DNA from: AP-15 sp963735445
Lineage (GTDB): Bacteria > Pseudomonadota > Alphaproteobacteria > ATCC43930 > CGMCC-115725
Reading direction: 5' to 3'
Assembly (NCBI GenBank): GCA_963735445.1
Contig: CAVTLC010000043.1
Span: 62,001 to 126,000 of the forward strand
Length of the DNA: 64,000 nt
Within the stretch, counting starts at the first letter, position 1; each line of letters starts with the position of its first letter. A program made the translations under genes and the position numbers. Shown in pieces: positions 46,472 to 55,203 of this stretch. The notes below the pieces were generated by a model, which saw nothing but the letters and a program-made list of their open reading frames with translations, did no database searches and was not told where the DNA came from.

Positions 46472-47243
46472 TTAGCGATAGTTGCCGCCGTAACCGGATT
46501 GTGAATTGTAGGAATTCATCCCCGAAGAGGGATTGCTGTTCACCGTTACGCTCGATCCCGTCGTGCCCTGGTTGGTATAGGCACCCTGATTGCCGTAGGT
46601 ATTCCCGTACGTGCCCTGATTCCCGTAAGTATTCCCGGACGTGCCTTGGTTGCCGTAGGCATTCCCATAGGTGCCCTGATTGCCGTAGGTATTCCCGGAC
46701 GTGCCTTGGTTGCGGTTGTAAGCGCCTTGATAGCGATCGTCGCGATCGCCCCAGTTGCCGTTGTTGCCGGCTTGGTTACCCCAATTCCCTTGGTTGCCGT
46801 TATAGGCGCCCTGATAGCGGTTGTCTCGATCATAGGCGCCCTGGTTACCCCAGTTGCCTTGATTGCTGTTGTATGCGCCTTGATAGCGATCGTCGCGATC
46901 GCCCCAGTTGCCGTTGTTGGCAGCGCGGTTACCCCAGTTTCCCTGGATTGGTGTTGTAGGCGCCCTGGTTGCCCCAGTTTCCCTGGCTGCCGTTGTAGGT
47001 GCCCTGATTACCCCAGTTATTGGCGCCCTGAGAGGTCTGATTGCTGTTGTACGGATAACCCAGATTACCGCGGGTTCCTTGGTTTTGGTTGTAGTAACCT
47101 TGATCGTTCTGCGAATAGCTCCCCTGATTGCCATAGACTCCCTGATTGACCGAGCCACTGCTGTAGCCCTGGGCCCAAGCCGCCGACCCCGCCGTGAGCA
47201 TGAAAGCGCTCGCGATTACCGCGCATCTCAAAACCGTCTTCAT
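46472..47243 (-). CDS. Secreted Gly/Asn/Gln-rich YGNQG-repeat protein, one-base frameshift (paralog 1)
   Basis: ATG 47243 gives signal peptide MKTVLRCAVIASAFMLTAGS then AAWAQ cleavage region, almost identical to the next two genes. The mature chain is low complexity: GYSSGSVNQGVYGNQGSYSQ, then many YGNQG, NQGNWGN and DDRYQGAYN units. One extra base near 46945 breaks the frame; correction yields a protein of about 256 residues ending NSYNSQSGYGGNYR. It has no GWSADAM domain. The composition suggests an adhesive, matrix or amyloid-like extracellular protein. Monocistronic with its own terminator. Confidence 0.8.
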
Positions 47244-47543
47244 CGCGTATATCCCGTCATCGGTTCCACAAAAGCTTAGCTGCCGCCAAGCTCCGATAGG
47301 CAACGAAAACCCGCCGGTGAAAGTTCAATTTAGAGATGTGGTAAGCCGTTCTTTATTACTTTGTTCACCCAAGAGGTCAGATTAGTGACTTTTAGTTGAG
47401 AAATAGCGAATTAATATCTCAACCTGTCCACCGGATATCGTGAGTGATTTATCAATTGAACAAGGGAGTGCGTCGAGCTGCGTACTGCGATCAGGTCTCT
47501 GCTTTGCGCTCAGAATCCTACGGTGCCGGGCAGGAAAAGGCGG

Positions 47544-47573
47544 TAAAAAGGAGGAGGCCTACGGGCCCCCTCC
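47544..47573 (-). terminator. Intrinsic terminator of the three-domain GWSADAM gene
   Basis: In the minus direction GGAGGGGGCC and GGCCTCCTCC pair over 10 bp (one G-U) with loop CGTA, followed by TTTTT. It lies 33 bases beyond the stop at 47606. Strong canonical terminator. Confidence 0.85.
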
Positions 47574-47605
47574 GGGTTTGTGCCGATTAAGTCACCTCGG
47601 CCGGC

Positions 47606-48331
47606 TTACTGACCTCGGAAAGTCGCGACTTGACCGTTATCGCCAAGCAGAACATGGACGTTCTCGCCGTTTCTGGTAGCGTCGGCCGACCAGCCCTGTG
47701 TCGGGCGGATGTTATGGATATCACTGTATCCGTACTGCGAGAGTTCGGCTTTCTTCGAGCCGATCTGGTTCATCAGAAACTGGTTTCCGCCGTACCCGGC
47801 TTCGGTATTCTCCGCATAGGGGCCACTGCTGCCCGAACTGCCTTGATTCTCGTTGACGCCGCGGAAGGTGGCAATCATGCCGTTGTCGTTCAGAATGACA
47901 TGGACCATCTGGCCATTTTTCATGGCGTCAGCGGACCAACCGCGCTGCAGCGTCAAGTTACGGATGTTATCGAAACCATACTTCGACAACTCGTTCTGCG
48001 CAGAATTGCTGCTTACACCAATATTACTCTGATTTACGCCTCTAAAGGTCGCGATCTGCCCGTTATCGCCGATGATGACGTGGACCATTTGACCGTTTTG
48101 CATGGCATCGGCCGACCAACCCTGCATTGGCCTCACATTCTGAACGTCAGTGTATCCAAAGCGTGAGAGTTCGTTCTGAACATTGCCAGGGCCGGCGCCA
48201 AAATTTTGCTGAACGTTGTTTGGGCCGGGGCCGAAGTTCGGGTTGGACCCATAATTCTGCGCCCAAGCCGCCGATCCCGCTGTCAGCATAACGACGCTGG
48301 CGACCGCTGCGCATTTAGCGATGGTCTTCAT
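47606..48331 (-). CDS. Secreted protein with three GWSADAM domains (paralog 2)
   Basis: 241 residues with signal peptide MKTIAKCAAVASVVMLTAGS and AAWAQ end. A short Asn/Gly/Pro linker precedes three copies of a ~47-residue domain at about 52-98, 112-158 and 194-240. Each reads roughly ELSxYGYxDVxNxRPxxGWS followed by ADAMxNGxMVHVxxxDNG and xxATFRG. The order helix, strand, strand, strand with NG turns resembles PepSY-type domains, though sequence identity is too low to be sure. No catalytic residues are evident. Its terminator is at 47544-47573 and its promoter lies in 48332-48560. Confidence 0.85.
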   Translation of the reverse strand: MKTIAKCAAVASVVMLTAGSAAWAQNYGSNPNFGPGPNNVQQNFGAGPGNVQNELSRFGYTDVQNVRPMQGWSADAMQNGQMVHVIIGDNGQIATFRGVNQSNIGVSSNSAQNELSKYGFDNIRNLTLQRGWSADAMKNGQMVHVILNDNGMIATFRGVNENQGSSGSSGPYAENTEAGYGGNQFLMNQIGSKKAELSQYGYSDIHNIRPTQGWSADATRNGENVHVLLGDNGQVATFRGQ

Positions 48332-48560
48332 CCGTATCCCTCATCCCTGTGTCTACGATCACCCGGGTTACCGCCGGGCTTGTTTTGGTAACGAAGCGTT
48401 GCTGCAAAAGTTTCGTTTGAGCGCTTCTGTTACGAATTGATTTCCAGCATTGATTTAAATTGGCCCACAGCGCTAAACAGCAGAGTTACTGCATCCAATT
48501 TTAGTAATCGGCAGTTTGGACAGAAAACTTGGGAATCGCTACGAACGTGATTGATGATGG

Positions 48561-48584
48561 AAGAGGGGCTCATCGGAGCCCCTC
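48561..48584 (-). terminator. Intrinsic terminator of the hybrid YGNQG/GWSADAM gene
   Basis: GAGGGGCT and AGCCCCTC pair perfectly around a six-base loop and are followed in the minus direction by TTCC. It lies about 20 bases beyond the stop at 48603. Confidence 0.75.
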
Positions 48585-48602
48585 GGTATAAGGATTGTCG
48601 CT

Positions 48603-49130
48603 TTATTCGCCTCGGAAGGTCGCGACCAGACCATTCTCGCCAAGCAGGACATGCACCATCTTGCCATTTTTCATAGCGTCAGCGGACCAGCCTTGGGTTG
48701 GGCGTAGATTGTGAACGTCGGTGTATCCGTATTGCGAGAGCTCCCTTTGAGCTTGGTTAAAGCCATAATTCGTATTGTTGGAGTAACCGGCGCCGGAGTT
48801 TTCTGAATATTGACCGCTGCTGCCCTGCGAACCCTGATTCCAGTTACCCTGATAGCCATTGGCGCCCTGCATTCCCTGGCGCCAGTTGGACTGATTGTTA
48901 CCCCAGTTGCCGTTATTGGCGTTTTGATTATAGCCCGGATTGCCGTACTGGCCTTGATTGCCGTATGCGCCCTGGTTGCCGAAGTTACCCTGGTTGTTCT
49001 GGCTGTAGGTTTGATTTGCGCCCTGGTTCCCATAAGTGCCCGAGTTGCCGTAGCTCTGAGCCCATGCTGCCGATCCCGCCGTGAGCAGCACCACGCTGGC
49101 GATCGCCGCACATTTTGCAACTGTGTTCAT
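48603..49130 (-). CDS. Secreted YGNQG-linker protein with one GWSADAM domain (paralog 3)
   Basis: 175 residues from ATG 49130, which aligns with the starts of the other two paralogs; ATG 49139 is also possible. Signal peptide MNTVAKCAAIASVVLLTAGS, AAWAQ. The mature N-terminal half is YGNQG-type (SYGNSGTYGNQGANQTYSQN, NQGAYGNQGQYGNPGYNQNA). The last 47 residues form one GWSADAM domain, RELSQYGYTDVHNLRPTQGW to GLVATFRGE. It thus links paralog 1 and paralog 2 in architecture. Confidence 0.85.
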   Translation of the reverse strand: MNTVAKCAAIASVVLLTAGSAAWAQSYGNSGTYGNQGANQTYSQNNQGNFGNQGAYGNQGQYGNPGYNQNANNGNWGNNQSNWRQGMQGANGYQGNWNQGSQGSSGQYSENSGAGYSNNTNYGFNQAQRELSQYGYTDVHNLRPTQGWSADAMKNGKMVHVLLGENGLVATFRGE

Positions 49131-49563
49131 CCCGTCCATCCCATCGTGAATCGCAATAGCCCAGCTGCTGCCGAGCGCCAGAATGAACGGAATGTAGGCA
49201 TCCGAAGTTCATTGCCAGAGCTGCAAATCGATTGTTGCCAGTTATTGATAATTAGTATTAAGGCAGATCAACGATTATTGCCAGCCCCGGGCAAGGTCGA
49301 ACCCTGTCTCGACTTACCTCCGACGAGCGCCGCAAGCGGCTCATCGGCCTTCTCTCCTCTTGGCAACGGCCTCTATTTTACTGATCAGGCGAACATCGGC
49401 TGCATGACGCGGCCGCCGGCTTAAGCGACTGCGCGGCGACGGGAGGCTCGAAGTCGCCGGCAAAACCATGTACTCCCATATGTGGGGCGGGCATTCCTCT
49501 TGTCCGCGTGGCAAGCGCCGGATTGCGGGGCGACCGGAAGCAAAGAGCGAGGAGCAAGGGTCG
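49131..49563. other. Intergenic stretch, no gene seen
   Basis: About 430 bases separate the divergent secreted-protein and aminotransferase genes. It should hold both promoters. GAGGAG at about 49548-49553 is the ribosome-binding site of the aminotransferase. I see no RNA gene or repeat. Confidence 0.5.
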
Positions 49564-50970
49564 ATGGCCGATGCGCAGAATTATTCGCTCGAAGAAATGG
49601 ATCGGCAGAGCTTTTTCCATCCGGCCACGTCGATCGCCGACCATTTGCGCGACGGGCCGACGATCATCGGGGGCGGCTCGGGGGTCCGCCTCAAGGATCG
49701 GCGCGGGCACGATTTGATCGATTGCGGCGCCGGCTTGTGGTGCGTCAATGTCGGATACGGCCGCGCCGAACTAGGTGCTGCGGCAGCGCAGGCGATGGCC
49801 GATCTCGGCTATTACCACACGTTTGCGTCCTATTCGAACGAGCCGATCATCCGCGTTGCCGACCGGGTCCTGACCCTGTTCCGCGAGAAAGCCGGCGCCG
49901 GTCATTTATCAAAGGTGTTCTTCGGTACGTCGGGCTCGGACGCCAACGACACCAATTTCAAATTGGTGCGCTACTACAACAATTTGCGTGATCTTCCGCA
50001 AAAGAAGAAGTTCATCTCGCGGCTGGGCGCCTATCACGGTCTTACTTACGCTGCCGGCAGCCTGACCGGGATCAGCGCATTTCATCGCGCCTTTGATCTG
50101 CCCGTCGAGGGGGTTTTTCACACATCGTGCCCGCATTTTTACCGGTTTGCCGAGCCGGGCGAGGATGAGGCAGCGTTCACCGAGCGAATGGTCGCCGATC
50201 TCGAAGCGCTGATCGCGCGTGAGGGCGCGGACACGATCGCCGCCTTTATCGCCGAGCCGATCATGGGCACCGGCGGCGCTCTGCTGCCGCCCTCAGGCTA
50301 TTTCCCGAGGGTTCAGGAGGTCCTCGCCAAAAACGACATTCTGTTTATTGCCGACGAGGTCATCACCGGGTTTGGCCGCACCGGATCATGGTTCGCGACC
50401 GGTCTTTACGGCCTGAAACCCGATATGGTCACCTTGGCCAAAGGCATCACCAGCGCTTACTTTCCGCTCTCCGCGTCGCTGATTTCCGAAGAGATGTGGT
50501 CGGTATTGCGCGAGGCTTCGCCCAAATACGGGCCGGTCATGCACGGCTTTACCTATTCGGGCCACCCGGTCGGCGGTGCGGTGGCAATGGCCAATCTCGA
50601 TATTATCGAGCGCGAGGGGTTGGTCGAGAATTCGGCGCGAATGGGAGCCTATCTCCGCGAGCGGCTGCAAGACCGGATCGGCGATAATCCGTTTATCGGC
50701 AACATCCGCGGCGAAGGCTTGATGGTCGGTGTCGAATTTGTCGCTGACAAAGCCGCGCGGCGCTTTTTCGATCCAGAGCGCCAGCCGCACCGCATCGTCG
50801 CTCGCAACGCGTTTGACGAGGGCCTGCTGGTGCGAGCGTTGGGGTTCACCGAAACCGTTTCATTCTCGCCGCCGCTCTGCATTACCGAAAGCGAGATCGA
50901 CCAGGCGGTAGACCGTTTCGGCCGCGCGCTCGACCGCGCCATGCCCGAATTGCGCCAGCTCGCGGGATGA
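49564..50970 (+). CDS. Class III aminotransferase (omega-amino acid/amine:pyruvate type)
   Basis: 468-residue PLP enzyme. ATG 49564 with GAGGAG upstream. Blocks: FHPATSIADHLRDGPTIIGG, GLWCVNVGYGRAELGAAAAQ, VFFGTSGSDANDTNFKLVRY, AYHGLTYAAGSLTG, FIADEVITGFGRTGSWF and the PLP lysine in VTLAKGITSAYFPLSASL. This subgroup transfers amino groups from beta-alanine, putrescine-like amines or taurine-like compounds to pyruvate. The exact substrate cannot be told. It ends exactly where panB ends, on the opposite strand, with no gap. Confidence 0.92.
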   Translation: MADAQNYSLEEMDRQSFFHPATSIADHLRDGPTIIGGGSGVRLKDRRGHDLIDCGAGLWCVNVGYGRAELGAAAAQAMADLGYYHTFASYSNEPIIRVADRVLTLFREKAGAGHLSKVFFGTSGSDANDTNFKLVRYYNNLRDLPQKKKFISRLGAYHGLTYAAGSLTGISAFHRAFDLPVEGVFHTSCPHFYRFAEPGEDEAAFTERMVADLEALIAREGADTIAAFIAEPIMGTGGALLPPSGYFPRVQEVLAKNDILFIADEVITGFGRTGSWFATGLYGLKPDMVTLAKGITSAYFPLSASLISEEMWSVLREASPKYGPVMHGFTYSGHPVGGAVAMANLDIIEREGLVENSARMGAYLRERLQDRIGDNPFIGNIRGEGLMVGVEFVADKAARRFFDPERQPHRIVARNAFDEGLLVRALGFTETVSFSPPLCITESEIDQAVDRFGRALDRAMPELRQLAG

Positions 50971-51804
50971 TCAGGCCGAGGGCGTTGTGCCGAAACAGTG
51001 CTCCGGGCCGGGGAAGCGGCGGGCGCGGACATCGCCGGCATAGGCCTCGGCCGCGGCCGCGATCAGCGGCGCCAGCTCGGCGTAGCGTTTGACAAAACGC
51101 GGCGTGAATTCGGTAAAGACGCCGAGCAAATCGTCGGTGACCAGGATCTGGCCGTCGCAGGCCGGCGAGGCGCCGATACCGATTGTCGGTACTGCCACCC
51201 TCTCGGTGATCGCGCGCGCCACCGGCTCGACGGTGCCCTCGACGACGATCGAGAAAGCCCCGGCCTCGGCGATCGCGATCGCATCGGCCATAACCTGTTC
51301 CCCCTGCTCAGGACCGCGGCCCTGCACCTTGAACCCGCCGGCGGTGTTGACCGATTGCGGCATCAGCCCGACATGCCCCATGACCGGCACCCCGCGCCGG
51401 GTCAGAAAGCGGACGGTGTCCGCCATCGCCTCGCCGCCTTCGAGCTTGACCGCGGCGCAACCGGTCTCGGCCATAATCCGCGCCGCACTGCGAAAGGCCT
51501 GCTCCGGCAATTCCTGATAAGCCCCGAACGGCAGGTCGACAACGATAAGCGCCTGCGCCGAGCTGCGCATGACCGCTCCGCCGTGCGCGATCATCATCTC
51601 GAGCGTCACCGGCACGGTGCTGTCGAACCCGTAGACGACCATGCCCAACGAGTCACCGACCAGCAGGAAATCGACATGCGGGTCGAGCAATCGGGCGATC
51701 GGGGCGGTATAGGCGGTCAGCCCGACGATTGGCGCAGCCCGCTTGGCGATCGTGCCGATCCCGCGGCGCCTGACCCGGCTGGTCGAATTCGTTTGTGCGC
51801 TCAT
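50971..51804 (-). CDS. panB: 3-methyl-2-oxobutanoate hydroxymethyltransferase
   Basis: 277 residues. ATG 51804 has GGAGGAGACGG upstream; an earlier ATG has no such support. TAYTAPIARLLDPHVDFLLV, GDSLGMVVYGFDSTVPVTLE, GHVGLMPQSVNTAGGFKVQG and PTIGIGASPACDGQILVTDD are diagnostic, with Asp and Glu of the Mg site in place. It makes ketopantoate from ketoisovalerate and methylene-tetrahydrofolate for pantothenate synthesis. panC and panD are not adjacent. Confidence 0.95.
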   Translation of the reverse strand: MSAQTNSTSRVRRRGIGTIAKRAAPIVGLTAYTAPIARLLDPHVDFLLVGDSLGMVVYGFDSTVPVTLEMMIAHGGAVMRSSAQALIVVDLPFGAYQELPEQAFRSAARIMAETGCAAVKLEGGEAMADTVRFLTRRGVPVMGHVGLMPQSVNTAGGFKVQGRGPEQGEQVMADAIAIAEAGAFSIVVEGTVEPVARAITERVAVPTIGIGASPACDGQILVTDDLLGVFTEFTPRFVKRYAELAPLIAAAAEAYAGDVRARRFPGPEHCFGTTPSA

Positions 51805-51893
51805 TTCCGTCTCCTCCGCCGTCAATGTATGACAGGCGGCGCGCGAGATACACTGCATCGCAGCAGCATCAGCTATGAGCCCGAGGCCGAAGC

Positions 51894-54256
51894 ATGAACG
51901 ACGCGACTATGATCGAATTGCCTGACCTGAAGAGCCTTGGCGCAATTGGCCGGCCGTTGCGCCGCAAGGAAGACGAGCGCCTGCTGACCGGACGCGGCCA
52001 TTTCAGCGATGATTTCACGTTGCCGGGCCAGGCCTATATGGCGGTTGTGCGTTCGCCATATCCGCACGCCCGTATCGTCCGGATCGAGAAGCAGCAGGCG
52101 TCGGCGTTGCCTGGGGTGATCGGCATCCTTACGGGAAGCGATTGCGCTGCGGACGGTCTCTCGCCGATCCCGCACAACCCGGTGCCGCAGACCCGCTATG
52201 ACATGAAACTGACCGGTCCTGGCGGCGGCCCGATCTTTATCGGCCCGCAGATGCTGCTGCCCTCGGACAAGGTGCGCCATGTCGGCGAGGCGATCGCGAT
52301 CGTGGTCGCGGAGACCGCGGCGCAAGCGCAGGACGCCGCCGAAGCGGTCACAGTCGACTATCAGGAATTGCCGTGGATCGCGCAGATCAAAGACGCTCTC
52401 GCACCAGCCGCGCCAGCCGTTTGGGACGAAATGCCGGACAACGTGCTGGTCGACACTTTTTTTGGCGACGCGGCAGCGACAGAGCAGGCCTTTGCCGCCG
52501 CCGACCACATCGTCGAGATGGAATTCAATGTCGGCCGCGTAACCGGTGTGCCGATGGAGCCGCGCGCCGCTCTCGGCTATTGGGACGCCGCCACCGGCCG
52601 TGGCACCTTATGGGCCGGCAGCGGCGGGGCAGTGCGGCAAAAGGTCGAGCTCGCGGCGGTGCTCGGCGTCGCGCAGGATAGGGTGCGGGTGGTGTCGCTC
52701 GATGTCGGCGGCAATTTCGGCACGCGCAACCGGCTTTATGTCGAATCCGCCCTGGTGTTGTGGGCGTCGCGCAAACTCGGCCGCCCGGTCAAATACACCT
52801 CGACCCGCTCGGAGGTGTTCCTGACCGATTTTCAGGGTCGTGACCTGTTGACCCGCGTGTCGCTGGCGGTGCGCGCCGATGGCCGGTTTCTCGGGCTGCG
52901 CGCCGATAATGTCAGCAATGTCGGCGCCCGCTGCGCGTCGTTGTCGCCGCTCGGCAAGGGCTCGGCGCTGGTGACCGGCTCCTACGACATCCCGGCGGCG
53001 ACCCTGCGCTCGCGTGCGGTCTTCACCAACACGATGCCGACCAACGCCTACCGCAGCTCGGGCCGGCCCGAAGTCACCTATGCGATCGAGCGGGTCGTCG
53101 ACGAAGCGGCACGCCGGCTCGGCATCGACCGCGTCGCATTGCGCCGCATGAATTTGGTCGGGCCGCGACGCGATGCCCTACCCGAACGCGGTTGGCGCCC
53201 GCTACGACAGCGGCACTTACGAGGCCAATATGGACCTCGCAATGGAGATCGCCGACTGGGACGGGTTTGTGGCGCGCCGGGCGGCGGCCGAGGCGCGCGG
53301 CAAATTGCTCGGGCTCGGGCTTGCCAACTATGTCGAAAGCTCGATCGGAGCGCCGCGCGAGCGCACCGAGATCACAATCACGCCGGAAGGCAGGGTCAAG
53401 GTTGTGATCGGCACCGGCCCGAGCGGGCAGGGGCACGAGACCAGTTTCGCCCAGGTGGTCGGCGCCGTGCTCTCGGTTCCGGTCGAGGCCATCGACCTCG
53501 TCACCGGGGACACCGACATCGTCAGCCTCGGCGGCGGCTCGCATTCGGGGCGCTCGATGCGCCATTCCGCTACTCTGTTCGCCAAAGCCGCGCCGGAACT
53601 GATCTCCCAGGGGAAGAAGGTTGGCTGCGCGCCTACTCGACACCAGCCCCGACCAGGTCACCTTCAACGATGGCCGGTTTTCGGCGCCCCCTCACAATCG
53701 CAGCTTCGATTTTCTCGAATTGGCAAAGGAGGGCGCGCGGCTCGGCGCCGATGGCGAACTCGCAGTCACAACCGATAACGAGATGCACGATCCCGTATTT
53801 CCGAACGGCTGTGCGGTCTGCGAGGTCGAGGTCGATCCCGAAACCGGCCAGGTCGAGATCGCCCGCTATTCGGTGGTCGACGATGTCGGCCGCTGCATCA
53901 ACCCGCTGATCGTGCACGGGCAGACCCATGGCGGGGTCGCCCAAGGGGTCGGCGAGGCGATGTGGGAGGAATGCGTCGTCGATCCCGCCTCGGGCCAGCC
54001 TTTGTCGGGGTCGTTTATGGATTACGGGATGCCGCGCTCGGACAATCTGCCGTCGTTCAAGACGCGGATCGTCGAGGTCTTGTCGCCGACCAACCCGTTC
54101 GGCATCAAAGCCGGCGGCGAGGGCGGCTGCACGCCGGCCTTGGCGGTTGTGATCAGCGCCATCCTCGATGCGCTCGCGCCGCTCGGCGTCCGCGACCTGA
54201 CAATGCCCGCCACCCCCTTCAAGGTGTGGACCGCGATCCAGCAGGCGCAGCTATAA
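51894..54256 (+). CDS. Xanthine dehydrogenase/CoxL-family molybdopterin subunit, two frameshifts
   Basis: About 785 residues if corrected. N-terminal a/b-hammerhead region GRPLRRKEDERLLTGRGHFS, molybdopterin domain 1 GGNFGTRNRLYVESALVLWA, and AYRSSGRPEVTYAIERVVDE (not the AYxCSFR of form I CO dehydrogenase). Near 53168 a shift leads to DAMPYPNAVGARYDSGTYEA and GTGPSGQGHETSFAQVVGAV; near 53618 an extra T must be skipped to continue AARLLDTSPDQVTFNDGRFS and PFGIKAGGEGGCTPALAVV with the catalytic Glu region. Genes for the FAD and iron-sulfur subunits are absent, so it is an orphan large subunit. Substrate unknown. Confidence 0.88.
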
Positions 54257-54614
54257 TCGCTCTAACTGCCGCGACGAATTCGCTGGCTTTCACGAGGTAG
54301 GCTGAGACGTCGCTCGCATTGGGTGTGCCCGAACCGTAATCGCCCTCGACCCGAAGCTCCTGCGCTTCGTTGATCGCCCGACCTAACTCGGTCGGAAGAG
54401 GTCCGCTTCTGCAGAAATGGCGTCCGAACCTCGCGATAATCGTCCCGTGCTTTCCCTGCGCTGGCGCCCCAATACTCTCGAGTGCTGCTCTAGCGGAATG
54501 GAACATCGCGTAATACAAGCGGTTTGCCGCCCCATCGTAATCGCCCGCGTCGTAATCGCGCTTTGCCGAGGCAAGCGCAGCGTCTGCTTTCTTGAGGAAT
54601 TCGGTTGCGCTCAC
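54219..54614 (-). CDS. HEPN domain protein (UPF0332), second pair
   Basis: 131 residues. SATEFLKKADAALASAKRDY and the core motif ANRLYYAMFHSARAALESIG (R-x6-H) are typical of UPF0332 HEPN toxins, then GKHGTIIARFGRHF. The ATG overlaps the MNT stop by four bases, and the 3' end overlaps the convergent CoxL-like gene by 38 bases. Only distantly similar to the HEPN protein at 15997. Confidence 0.88.
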   Translation of the reverse strand: MSATEFLKKADAALASAKRDYDAGDYDGAANRLYYAMFHSARAALESIGAPAQGKHGTIIARFGRHFCRSGPLPTELGRAINEAQELRVEGDYGSGTPNASDVSAYLVKASEFVAAVRAIIAAPAGSRSTP

Positions 54615-54979
54615 ACAGAAATACCGTCGCGAAGAATATTCTTAATCAAATTCGGGTTTGACGATCTGTCCGGGGCGTCGAGTTCCGCCTGTCCGATGGG
54701 CCAGGGTTGGATATAGAGTCCGGTGTCCACAAGAATCGGGTAGGTGATCTCGATCACCTGCTGCTTTACCCTCCATCGATTGCCGATTTCGCCGCGCAGC
54801 ACTATGGCTACATCGGCGTCGCTGTCGGCCTGATGGTCACCCCTCGCACGGCTGCCGAACAGGACCAGGCGTACGTATTCTCGGCCGAGCTTCGCTCGAA
54901 GTTCGCGGTCGAGCTGGTCCAAAACCGATTTGAGGACCGGGTCGGTGATGGCGCGCGCTCTGATCTCGACCGGAGGCAT
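54611..54979 (-). CDS. MNT-type nucleotidyltransferase, second pair
   Basis: About 122 residues from ATG 54979 (MPPVEIRARAITDPVLKSVL); ATG 54997 is also possible. Nucleotidyltransferase motif LVLFGSRARGDHQADSDADV with the DAD pair. Likely antitoxin to the adjacent HEPN protein by AMPylation or binding. Confidence 0.88.
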   Translation of the reverse strand: MPPVEIRARAITDPVLKSVLDQLDRELRAKLGREYVRLVLFGSRARGDHQADSDADVAIVLRGEIGNRWRVKQQVIEITYPILVDTGLYIQPWPIGQAELDAPDRSSNPNLIKNILRDGISV

Positions 54980-55203
54980 CGTTTTCTCTTCGGGCATGGA
55001 ATGGCCCGGCGCGTACCGCTTGTCGAGTAGCAAATCGGCGGGCTCGCCTTTTCGGCTCTGGGCTTTTTAAAAATAGTCGGGGCGCAGCCCGCCCAAACAA
55101 AAGGCCTCCGCCAATGGACTTAGGGCGTCAGCAGACTTCGTATGCCCGCCAATAACCACGCTGCGTTGATCCGGGGGCGGCGCGCCCTTATGTTCCGGCT
55201 CGC

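Noticed and set aside
46540..46930. Regular DNA repeats resembling a CRISPR array
   Set aside because: Units are short, in codon register and encode YGNQG/NWGNQ repeats of a secreted protein; there are no unique spacers and no cas genes.
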